A stretch of DNA of 37,292 nt, taken from NCBI GenBank assembly GCA_902776935.1, contig CACYRS010000022.1, positions 688 to 37,979 of the forward strand. Reading direction: 5' to 3'. Numbering within the stretch: the first letter of the stretch is position 1; the number at the start of each line of letters is the position of its first letter. Position numbers and translations under genes: made by a program. This document shows, piece by piece, positions 1 to 7,678 of this stretch. The DNA is from an uncultured Prevotellaceae bacterium. Its GTDB lineage: Bacteria; Bacteroidota; Bacteroidia; Bacteroidales; Bacteroidaceae. Under the pieces are notes generated by a model. It saw only the letters and a program-made list of their open reading frames with translations. It was not told the DNA's origin and ran no database searches.

Positions 1-180
1 CAGGATCTGAAGGACGAGCTGGCCGACACAGCAATCCAGATTACCTGCTACGACCGCAACGGCGACATCGTGAAGCGAGTAACTTCGGCTGACGCTGGCG
101 AAGTGGAGGACACCGAGAACGAGGAGAACGAGCAGAACGGTGAGCAGAACGGCACAGGCTCATCCTGTTTGGGCTTCTAG
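1..180 (+). CDS. 3' end of an unidentified protein (partial)
   Basis: The frame starting at base 1 is open until a TAG at 178-180 and gives the last 59 residues of a protein that begins upstream of the window. The visible part has a short region reading ITCYDRNGDIVKRVTSAD, which looks like beta-strands of a small globular domain. It then has a low-complexity acidic tail rich in Glu, Asn, Gln and Gly, ending in CLGF. A strong terminator follows directly, which supports a real gene end. I do not recognise the family. The tail suggests a flexible C-terminus rather than a membrane or secretion signal. Too little is present to assign a function. Confidence 0.7.
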   Translation, partial: QDLKDELADTAIQITCYDRNGDIVKRVTSADAGEVEDTENEENEQNGEQNGTGSSCLGF

Positions 181-183
181 ACC

Positions 184-219
184 AAAGAAGGCAGTCGTCT
201 TGACTGCCTTCTTTTATTT
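184..219 (+). terminator. Rho-independent terminator, possibly bidirectional
   Basis: A perfect 13-bp stem (184-196 with 202-214) encloses a 5-base loop and runs into a T-rich stretch (CTTTTATTTATT), three bases after the stop of the partial + strand gene. The stop codon of the convergent M6 protease gene (214-216) touches the stem, so the same hairpin may also end the minus-strand protease operon. The T-run on that side is weaker. Confidence 0.85.
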
Positions 220-1527
220 ATTAAGAAGAACCTTCCTTGTTGTGCCGTCGCTATAGCGAATGATTAGTAATCCTGAAGATGATTTGTCGGCTGGGCGGCC
301 TTGAAGGTCGTAGACACCTATTATATTATTATCTTCGAGTGATATATCGGCGATGGAAGTGGGAATCTTATCTAATGTCAACCGTTCCACGCGGAGATGA
401 TTTGGGTCGTTGTTAACCACATTTGTCGCCCATGCCTCCGCATCATAGTCGATATGCCAGGCCATAAGACCTGCTTTAGGGAAATACCTGTCCCAGGACT
501 CCTTCTTACGGTTTTCTATCAGATAATAGTCGTTGGCATCAGCAGAGGTGCGATAGATACGGACATCGGGGCTTGTATGCAGGGGCGAGAGCCCAGATAT
601 GCCGACAGGGTCGTCAGTAGGTTCTGGAGTAAGCCATCCGCAGACATACCGCTCGTAGGAGGAATATCCGACTGGACACCATCCCTCCCCCAAATACGAA
701 CCATAATCCATCAAATCATAATCCCCCAATACTGAATTTCCTTCTTCTGTATTATATAAGTCGGGCAGACCAAGGCAATGACTAAACTCATGACAGAAGG
801 TGCCAATGCCAGCCAAATGGGGGTGCATGGAGTTACTCCATATCTCATTACTGCAAGCATAGATATTTATGCGCTTACCCTGAATGACAACACCATCCTT
901 ATAATCCCAATCCAAGATGAGCGATGCCATGTGGGGCCAGATTACGGCAGAGTCTTTACGAGCATAGTCGTTCTCGCCACGTCCGGCATAGAGCAGGAAC
1001 ACCTGGTCGACCTCTCCGTCATTATCCCAGTCGTAATCGGCAAAGTTCACCTTATCAGCCACACCCTTACAGGCCTCTTCCACCAGTTCGCCTACATTCT
1101 TGTCGAACCATCCTGTAGGCGGTCCCCAGTCTTTATTCTCACCATAGTATTCGTGATTATGTGCTGCAACAACAGGACCTACGACATCAAACGTAAGACG
1201 GAACTTACCATAGCTCTGATCATAGAAATAGTCGCTCACGCTGCCGATAGCCTCATTCTCGGAATAGCCTTGTTTGTTGGCGATATCAGACCATGTCTGG
1301 AGGGGATTGTCTGTGGCGAAGTGTACATCAGCAAACTCCACGAGAATAATCAGTCCTTTCTTCTCGCCCTCGTAATGGCGGATTTCTTCCTGTGAAGACT
1401 GACGGGTCTTTGCGTTTTGAGCCTTATGTCTCTTTGCCAGCATCGCTGTAGCACAGGGCTTGAAATCCTGAGCATAAGAGATGGCTGTCAAAAGGCCGAA
1501 GAGGAACAAAAATACGGTTCTTTTCAT
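214..1527 (-). CDS. M6-family zinc metalloprotease, shorter paralogue, with C-terminal sorting-like tail
   Basis: Secreted metallopeptidase of the immune-inhibitor-A (M6) type, 437 residues. A signal peptide covers residues 1-20 (cleavage after SYAQ). The zinc site reads HEFSHCLGLPD at residues 246-256: His246, Glu247, His250, with Asp256 as likely third ligand or its neighbour. A DWDNDGEVD loop near 166-174 looks like a calcium-binding DxDxDG site. The last ~34 residues (YDLQGR...GLLIIRYSDGTTRK) resemble the type A sorting domain of type IX secretion. The start ATG overlaps the stop of the upstream M6 gene by 4 bases (ATGA), so the two are probably translationally coupled. It is a tandem paralogue of that gene but lacks most of the ~60-residue stretch that precedes the tail there. 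It is probably an extracellular or surface protease; its substrate is unknown. Confidence 0.9.
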   Translation of the reverse strand: MKRTVFLFLFGLLTAISYAQDFKPCATAMLAKRHKAQNAKTRQSSQEEIRHYEGEKKGLIILVEFADVHFATDNPLQTWSDIANKQGYSENEAIGSVSDYFYDQSYGKFRLTFDVVGPVVAAHNHEYYGENKDWGPPTGWFDKNVGELVEEACKGVADKVNFADYDWDNDGEVDQVFLLYAGRGENDYARKDSAVIWPHMASLILDWDYKDGVVIQGKRINIYACSNEIWSNSMHPHLAGIGTFCHEFSHCLGLPDLYNTEEGNSVLGDYDLMDYGSYLGEGWCPVGYSSYERYVCGWLTPEPTDDPVGISGLSPLHTSPDVRIYRTSADANDYYLIENRKKESWDRYFPKAGLMAWHIDYDAEAWATNVVNNDPNHLRVERLTLDKIPTSIADISLEDNNIIGVYDLQGRPADKSSSGLLIIRYSDGTTRKVLLNK

Positions 1528-2978
1528 CGCATAATCTTTTTTGTGGTGCCGTTGCTGTATCTTACGACATATATACCTTTATCCGGCTTATTAATCTTAC
1601 GTCCCTGAAGGTCGTAATATGCCACAGGGACGGTGTCGGCGTCTGGGGACGATATTCCTGATGCCGCATCGGTGAACTTAAACGTCAAGAGGCCTTCGTG
1701 TTCAATGAGCTCAGATATCGTATTTCCGAAAAGCTTAGGTATGGTGCTTGTCACCCCTTCGGCATCGGTATAGGGAAAGACGGTGTTCTTAAGTATGAGG
1801 CTACGGCCGTCGGCTCCGTATTGACCAGGTGTGCCGTATAGAGCTTTGAAGTAATTATAGTCGTGTCCGTCGGCATGAAGATACTCATATCTGTGATTTG
1901 AAGGGGAGGTATTTACATAATTATATGTCCATGCCGTCTCATCATATTTCACGTAGGTGATAAGCATACCGTGATTGGGCAGCATATTGTCCCATCCCTC
2001 CCACTGGCGATTCTCAATGAGATAATACTCCGAGGGATTGGATTCGTTGATAATCTTATATGCCTTGCCGGAACTGTCGAATGAGGGCATGTCGGTGATA
2101 TCACAAGACTGTTTCAGTTCCTCAGGGCTCTGCCATCCGAGATATTCACGTTCGAAGATGGAGTAGTTTGGCGGGCACCAGCCATCATCGGCATAGTTGC
2201 CGCCATCCATAAGGTCCCACTCGTCAACAACAGAGAACTCATCGCCTGACGTTGGATAAAGGTCGGGCAGGCCTAACACATGCGAGAACTCATGGCATAT
2301 CGTGCCTATTCCGCATGCTGAATTATTGGTCCACAGTTCTGCACTTGCAGAATAAAGTGCGATTTCAACTCCGTCGAGCTTAAGGCCAAAAGAGTCGGTA
2401 TTCGGCCATATACACCACTTAGCGGGATCTTCTTTCTCGTTGCCTCCATAGCCGGCATATACAATTATCACAGTCTCAGCCTTGCCGTCACCATCCCAGT
2501 CATAGTCGGAATAATTGAGGTCGGCATCGGTCTGCATTACGGCATCACTGAACTGACTAAAGCCATAATTAGACATAGTATAATTCTTCTGCTTTGACGT
2601 AAGTTTAACGGGGCCCACGACATCGAACTCTACATTGAACTTACCTAACGACTGATCACGGAAATAATCGGCAACACAGCCTGGGCCGTTTCTCTTATTA
2701 AAACCTTTCTTATTAAAAACATCCTTATAAAACTGCAAATCATGATCTTCCTTGAAATCGCAGTCAGAAAACGACACCAGGACTACAGGCAGCTTATATT
2801 TCTTATCAGGATCCCAGTTCTTATAAGGATTTAATGATGCTTTCCTGATATTAGATGCTCTGGTCTTGAAAGTGAGAACACTTCCATCCGACATACGATG
2901 AAATCTCTGCCTGACAGCAAAGGCATTCAGGCAGAGACTCATCAGTAATATGCCGATTATTGAGCGCAAGGCTTCCAA
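1524..2978 (-). CDS. M6-family zinc metalloprotease, longer paralogue, with C-terminal sorting-like tail
   Basis: Secreted M6-type metallopeptidase, 484 residues from a TTG start. The N-terminus is a signal peptide ([16 protein letters not shown]). The zinc motif [11 protein letters not shown] lies at 229-239 (His229, Glu230, His233, Asp239). [10 protein letters not shown] loop near 160-168 probably binds calcium, and DLMDGGNY follows where the Met-turn is expected. The C-terminus (YYDLQGRKI...[15 protein letters not shown]) resembles a type IX secretion sorting tail. The start is uncertain. No ATG lies upstream of the hydrophobic core; the only in-frame ATG (2942) would give a very short signal. 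TTG at 2978 makes the gene overlap the end of fumarase by 22 bases. No clear ribosome-binding site is visible, which is normal in Bacteroidetes. It probably arose with its downstream neighbour by tandem duplication. Confidence 0.88.
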   Translation of the reverse strand: MEALRSIIGILLMSLCLNAFAVRQRFHRMSDGSVLTFKTRASNIRKASLNPYKNWDPDKKYKLPVVLVSFSDCDFKEDHDLQFYKDVFNKKGFNKRNGPGCVADYFRDQSLGKFNVEFDVVGPVKLTSKQKNYTMSNYGFSQFSDAVMQTDADLNYSDYDWDGDGKAETVIIVYAGYGGNEKEDPAKWCIWPNTDSFGLKLDGVEIALYSASAELWTNNSACGIGTICHEFSHVLGLPDLYPTSGDEFSVVDEWDLMDGGNYADDGWCPPNYSIFEREYLGWQSPEELKQSCDITDMPSFDSSGKAYKIINESNPSEYYLIENRQWEGWDNMLPNHGMLITYVKYDETAWTYNYVNTSPSNHRYEYLHADGHDYNYFKALYGTPGQYGADGRSLILKNTVFPYTDAEGVTSTIPKLFGNTISELIEHEGLLTFKFTDAASGISSPDADTVPVAYYDLQGRKINKPDKGIYVVRYSNGTTKKIMR

Positions 2979-4606
2979 GGTTTCAGGGTCTTGAAGAAGT
3001 CGTTGCCCTTGTCATCAACGAGGATGAATGCGGGGAAGTCTTCGACCTCAATCTTCCATACTGCCTCCATGCCGAGCTCAGGATACTCTACGCACTCGAT
3101 GCTCTTGATTGAGCTCTGAGAGAGAACGGCTGCAACACCACCGATAGTGCCGAGATAGAAGCCACCATGCTTCTTACAAGCCTCAGTCACAACGTCTGAG
3201 CGGTTACCCTTGGCAATCATCACCAGCGATGCGCCATTAGCCTGGAACTCGTCAACGTATGGATCCATACGGTTAGCGGTTGTCGGGCCCATAGAGCCGC
3301 AAGGATAGCCCTCTGGAGTCTTGGCGGGGCCTGCATAGAGCACTGGGTACTTCTTGAAGTAGTCGGGCATGCCCTCACCGGCATCCAGACGAGCCTTCAG
3401 CTTAGCATGAGCAATATCACGTGCCACGATGATGGTACCCTTAAGGTTGACACGGGTGCTGACAGGATACTTAGACAGCTCAGCACGAACGGCATCGATA
3501 CCCTCGTTGAGGTCGATCTCGATACCCTTGCCACCCTCACCTGGCTTGCGCAACTCCTCAGGGATGAGCTCTGTTGGGTTACTGTCCATCTTCTCCAGCC
3601 AGATACCGTCGGCATTGATCTTTGCCTTGATGTTTCTGTCAGCAGAGCAGCTTACACCCATACCGATAGGACAACTTGCGCCATGACGAGGCAAACGGAT
3701 AACGCGGATATCATGAGCCAGGTACTTACCACCAAACTGAGCTCCCAGACCAATCTTCTGAGCCTCAAGGATGAGTTTCTGCTCCAAGTCAACATCGCGG
3801 AAAGCACGACCTGTCTCATCGCCTGTTGTGGGCAGACCATCGTAGAACTTGATAGAAGCAAGCTTAACTGTAAGCAGGTTCTTCTCGGCTGATGTACCAC
3901 CAATGACGAATGCGATGTGATAAGGAGGACAAGCTGCTGTACCCAAAGACTTCATCTTCTCTACGAGGAACGGAATGAGTGTTCCCTCGTTCTGGATGGT
4001 AGCCTTGGTCATCGGGTAGAAGTAGGTCTTGTTGGCAGAGCCACCGCCCTTGGCCACCATCACGAACTTATACTCAGCACCCTCTGTTGCCTCGATGTCA
4101 ATCTGTGCAGGCAGGTTGCAACGGGTGTTCACCTCGTCGTACATGTTCAGAGGAGCGTTCTGAGAGTAGCGCAGGTTGTCCTGAGTGAAGGTGTTGAACA
4201 CACCAAGGCTCAGAGCCTCTTCATCCTCGAAACCTGTCCAGATCTGCTGACCCTTCTCACCATGGATGATAGCTGTACCAGTGTCCTGACAGAAAGGCAG
4301 GATACCCTTGCAAGCCACCTCAGCATTGCGCAGGAACTGCAGGGCTACATACTTATCATTCTCAGAGGCCTCTGGATCGGTCAGAATCTTGGCCACCTGC
4401 TCATTGTGCTCACGACGCAGCATAAACTCCACATCGTGAAATGCCTGCTGTGCCAACAGTGTGAGGGCTTCCTTAGAGACCTTCACAATCTGCTTTCCTT
4501 CAAACTCTGACGTTGTTACGCCTTCCTTACTCAACAAGCGGTACTCCGTCTTGTCCTCGCCCACCTGAAACATCGGGGCGTACTTAAATTCTACTGCTTT
4601 AGCCAT
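2957..4606 (-). CDS. Fumarate hydratase class I, [4Fe-4S], homodimeric type
   Basis: Catalyses the reversible interconversion of fumarate and malate in the cytoplasm. In Bacteroidales this normally serves the reductive branch from oxaloacetate to succinate. At 549 residues it is a full-length single-chain class I enzyme, with the alpha and beta regions fused. Three cysteines, Cys106 (LPFCQDTG), Cys226 (AACPPYH) and Cys320 (GVSCSADR), have the spacing expected of the [4Fe-4S] ligands. The C-terminal half carries [16 protein letters not shown] (432-448), typical of the substrate-binding part. There is no signal peptide. The ATG at 4606 lies 12 bases after the M16 protease stop, and the 3' end overlaps the M6 gene, so all four genes are probably co-transcribed. 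The metabolic role does not obviously match its protease neighbours. Confidence 0.96.
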   Translation of the reverse strand: MAKAVEFKYAPMFQVGEDKTEYRLLSKEGVTTSEFEGKQIVKVSKEALTLLAQQAFHDVEFMLRREHNEQVAKILTDPEASENDKYVALQFLRNAEVACKGILPFCQDTGTAIIHGEKGQQIWTGFEDEEALSLGVFNTFTQDNLRYSQNAPLNMYDEVNTRCNLPAQIDIEATEGAEYKFVMVAKGGGSANKTYFYPMTKATIQNEGTLIPFLVEKMKSLGTAACPPYHIAFVIGGTSAEKNLLTVKLASIKFYDGLPTTGDETGRAFRDVDLEQKLILEAQKIGLGAQFGGKYLAHDIRVIRLPRHGASCPIGMGVSCSADRNIKAKINADGIWLEKMDSNPTELIPEELRKPGEGGKGIEIDLNEGIDAVRAELSKYPVSTRVNLKGTIIVARDIAHAKLKARLDAGEGMPDYFKKYPVLYAGPAKTPEGYPCGSMGPTTANRMDPYVDEFQANGASLVMIAKGNRSDVVTEACKKHGGFYLGTIGGVAAVLSQSSIKSIECVEYPELGMEAVWKIEVEDFPAFILVDDKGNDFFKTLKPWKPCAQ

Positions 4607-4618
4607 AATAATATTTGT

Positions 4619-7534
4619 TTAGTATCCAAAAATTTCTTCTGTTGTAAGTCTGCGGATAGGACCGATCTTACCGAGAGACTCCATATCAAGGGCTTTCTCA
4701 TCGCCAAGGATGATATAGCGACAAGGTTTATCAGCCATATTGGCTTTCTCGAAATTCACGATATCCTGAAGCTTTACCTTTGGGAGATCTTCATAGATCT
4801 TCTTGTTGAGGTCGAAGTCAAGACCCAACTCCTTCATGCTGTACCAACGGTAGATAATACTACTCTTGGTGGTTCGTGAACTTGCAAGCTGCTTTGTGAG
4901 GGCCTCTTTGGCGATGTTGAAGGCAGTCTCACTTGCAGGCAACTTATTCACAATCTCATTGAAATGAGTGATGGCATCCATCATCTTATCGTTCTGGGTG
5001 ATGATATGAGTATAGAAATACTCCTTGTCTCCCTTTTTGCCTGGGCGGTTGTACATTGCTCCAGCATTATATGCCAAACCACGTGCCTCACGCATCTCCT
5101 GGAACACGATACCATTCATGCCACCTCCGAAATACTCATTGAAGACAGCCATAACAGCAGCTTCGTTGATATTCCAGTCGCGGTTCTCATTATGATACGT
5201 ACGCATATAAATGTTCTTGGCATCGAATGGAGCAATCCAAACCTCATTCTTAACGGCCTCCTGTCTGACGTAGCGGTTATTCTTTGGCACAGCCTGGAGT
5301 TTATTGACTGTCTTATGAGTCTTGTCGACGATAGCAGAAATCTCGCTTACACTCAGAGGTCCGTAGTAGTTTACACTATGCTCATAGTTGCTGAGGTTCT
5401 TTATCAGTTCTGTGAACATCTTCGGATCGGCATCCTTCAGCTGCTGTGCAGTCATCACATCGCTGGAGGCATTGCGCTCACCGTAGACGCCATAAGTAAA
5501 CAGGCGTGAGAAATATCCGCGCTGGTTCTTCTTGGCATCCTCGCGGCTCTTAAGCTCCTTCTTCACCATATCCTCGTATGCACCCTTGTCAACCTTGGCG
5601 TTCTTCATCAGATCCTCAAGCAAAGCGAGGGCTGGCTGCATATTCTCACTAAGGCCATAGAGATAAACCTGGATAACATCTGAAGATACGCTGATATAAT
5701 GGTCGCAAGCCAATTCATAGAACTTCTGCTTTACTTCTGCGGCACTCATCTTATCTGTACCAAGGTAGTCCATATAGTCAGAAGCGATGTCATAACGTTT
5801 GTCGGCACTCTTTCCAAACTCATAGCGGAAACTCAGCTCGAAAAGTCCGTTGCTGGTATTCTTAACATAGCATACCGGCAGACCTTTACTAGTCTTTGCG
5901 AAGGTGAGATCCTTCTGGAAATCGACGAATTTAGGTTGGATGGGCTCCACCTTTGAGTCCTGGATAGCCTGCACAAAAGCACTCTTCTGATCACGGTTTG
6001 CCTGAATAGGAGTTATTGCAGGCTTGTCAATCTTCTTCTGTAGAGAGTCTATGCCCTGTTTCTTATATACTACGACATAGGCATCAGTAAAGAACTTATT
6101 CGCAAAGTCTACAATCTCCTGTTTTGTAATCTTAGAGATACGGTCGATCTTGCCTACCTCCTGTTTCCAGTCTACCTCGTCGATGAAGGCATCCACAAAC
6201 ATATCGGCACGTCCTCTGTTGCTCTCCAGGAGCTGATAGTGGCTACGCTTCCTGTTGTTGATGATGCTTGGCAACAGGTTCTCAGGGAACTCACCCTTCT
6301 TGAGTTTGCCAATCTCTTCGAGCATCAGGTTCTTCACCTCCTCAAGACTCTGACCCTGTTTCGGGGTACCCATGAGGAAGAATGCTCCGTGATCGTGCAG
6401 CAGCTCAGAACCTCCTGAGGCTCTCTGAACCTTCATCGTCTGGTTGAGGTCGAGGTCGAAGAGTCCTGCTCGTCCGTTGCTGAGGATATCCTCCATCAGT
6501 TCGAGGGTATCAGCCTGCAACTCGTTGGCTTTCTTTGCGCGCCAGGCCATCCAGAGAGTCTCTGCCTCCTGTCCGATAATTGTAGTGTCCTTAGGAGATG
6601 TCAATGGTGGCAGTGGGGCAAACTTAGGCTGAGCTACATCGGCTCCTGGCTTCCAGCCGGAGAAATACTTGTCGATAATGGCGATGGTCTTGTCCATATC
6701 CATGTCGCCAGCCATACAGATAGCCACATTATTGGGCACATACCACTTCTTGAAATAATTCTTGATATTTGTGATTGACGGGTTCTTCAGATGGTCCTGA
6801 GTACCGATGGTGGTCTGGAGTCCATAGGGGTGGTTGGGCCACAGCATCTTTGAGATGGTGGCAAAGAGCTTGCGCTGGTCAGAAGTCAATCCGATGTTGT
6901 ACTCCTCGTACACAGCCTCCAGCTCAGTGTGGAAACCACGAATCACCATGTTCTGGAAACGGTCGCTCTGTATCTTTGCCCAGTTTTCTATTTCATTAGA
7001 GGGAATATCCTCAGTATAGCATGTCACATCGTTGGAGGTATACGCATTCGTACCCTCTGCACCGATGGCTGCCATCAGCTTGTCATACTCATTGGGGATA
7101 AAATACTTTGCTGCCAACTGACTTACGGAGTCAATCTCGTGATAGGCCTGCTTACGCTGCTCTGGATCTGTCATCAGACGATACTTCTCATAGCGCTGCT
7201 CGATGTCTGCCAACAGAGGAGCCTCTGCCTCAGGATTGTTAGTACCAAACTGTTTTGTACCCTTAAACATCAGGTGCTCCAGATAGTGAGCCAGACCTGT
7301 TGTCTCAGAAGGGTCGTTCTTCGAACCGGTACGTACTGCGATGTAAGTCTGTATACGCGGTTTCTCAGGATTAGCAGAGAGATACACTTTCAGACCGTTG
7401 TCGAGGGTATAGATCCTCGTCTTCATCATGTCACCTGGTACAGTCTCATACTTGTAATCTTTAGCCTGTGTGTTCATCCCGAGCATCGCCAGGCCCAAAA
7501 ACAGTAATAATTTCCTCATATTTTCTTTTTTCAT
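4619..7534 (-). CDS. M16-family (pitrilysin/insulinase-like) zinc protease, periplasmic
   Basis: Large M16 metallopeptidase, 971 residues, with the two-half arrangement of the pitrilysin group. The N-terminus is a signal peptide (MRKLLLFLGLAMLGMNTQA), so the enzyme is exported, probably to the periplasm. The inverted zinc motif HxxEH is present as HYLEH at 83-87, and the distal Glu ligand should lie in TELEAVYEEYN (203-213). The second half (residues ~530-971) lacks this motif, as expected for the inactive repeat of this family. Two ATG codons are possible, at 7534 (MKKEN...) and 7519 (MRKLL...). The second gives a more typical signal peptide; I kept the longer form. It is the first gene of the minus-strand operon and has a -7 box just upstream. 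These enzymes generally degrade peptides; the substrate here is unknown. Confidence 0.94.
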   Translation of the reverse strand: MKKENMRKLLLFLGLAMLGMNTQAKDYKYETVPGDMMKTRIYTLDNGLKVYLSANPEKPRIQTYIAVRTGSKNDPSETTGLAHYLEHLMFKGTKQFGTNNPEAEAPLLADIEQRYEKYRLMTDPEQRKQAYHEIDSVSQLAAKYFIPNEYDKLMAAIGAEGTNAYTSNDVTCYTEDIPSNEIENWAKIQSDRFQNMVIRGFHTELEAVYEEYNIGLTSDQRKLFATISKMLWPNHPYGLQTTIGTQDHLKNPSITNIKNYFKKWYVPNNVAICMAGDMDMDKTIAIIDKYFSGWKPGADVAQPKFAPLPPLTSPKDTTIIGQEAETLWMAWRAKKANELQADTLELMEDILSNGRAGLFDLDLNQTMKVQRASGGSELLHDHGAFFLMGTPKQGQSLEEVKNLMLEEIGKLKKGEFPENLLPSIINNRKRSHYQLLESNRGRADMFVDAFIDEVDWKQEVGKIDRISKITKQEIVDFANKFFTDAYVVVYKKQGIDSLQKKIDKPAITPIQANRDQKSAFVQAIQDSKVEPIQPKFVDFQKDLTFAKTSKGLPVCYVKNTSNGLFELSFRYEFGKSADKRYDIASDYMDYLGTDKMSAAEVKQKFYELACDHYISVSSDVIQVYLYGLSENMQPALALLEDLMKNAKVDKGAYEDMVKKELKSREDAKKNQRGYFSRLFTYGVYGERNASSDVMTAQQLKDADPKMFTELIKNLSNYEHSVNYYGPLSVSEISAIVDKTHKTVNKLQAVPKNNRYVRQEAVKNEVWIAPFDAKNIYMRTYHNENRDWNINEAAVMAVFNEYFGGGMNGIVFQEMREARGLAYNAGAMYNRPGKKGDKEYFYTHIITQNDKMMDAITHFNEIVNKLPASETAFNIAKEALTKQLASSRTTKSSIIYRWYSMKELGLDFDLNKKIYEDLPKVKLQDIVNFEKANMADKPCRYIILGDEKALDMESLGKIGPIRRLTTEEIFGY

Positions 7535-7557
7535 CCAAATTATATTGCATTAGATTG

Positions 7558-7565
7558 CAAAGATA
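7558..7565 (-). promoter_or_regulatory. Bacteroidetes -7 box for the M16-fumarase-M6-M6 operon
   Basis: Read on the minus strand this is TATCTTTG, an exact TAnnTTTG match, 23 bases before the ATG at 7534. A TTTG lies 24 bases upstream of the box, slightly further than the usual ~19-21. No other promoter-like site is visible in front of the downstream genes. Confidence 0.65.
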
Positions 7566-7629
7566 GTACAAATTTTCCAATATATCGCACAAACATCCCC
7601 AAAAAATCTATTTTATTTAATTTTATTTG

Positions 7630-7637
7630 TATATTTG
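7630..7637 (+). promoter_or_regulatory. Bacteroidetes -7 box for the susC-susD pair
   Basis: TATATTTG fits TAnnTTTG and lies 41 bases before the SusC start. The upstream -33 region is only T-rich (TTTTATTT), without a clean TTTG. The surrounding 18 bases (7628-7645) are identical to those at the GH67 promoter (20581-20598). The 144-base gap between the M16 and SusC genes holds this box and the divergent one at 7558; I see nothing else in it. Confidence 0.65.
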
Positions 7638-7678
7638 CAGCAGAAAATTATCAATCTGAAAGAATAAAAAGAATAAGA

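Noticed and set aside
778-1395. 205-codon open frame antisense to the M6 protease
   Set aside because: No start context, promoter or family resemblance; the opposite strand carries a clear protease with its zinc motif.
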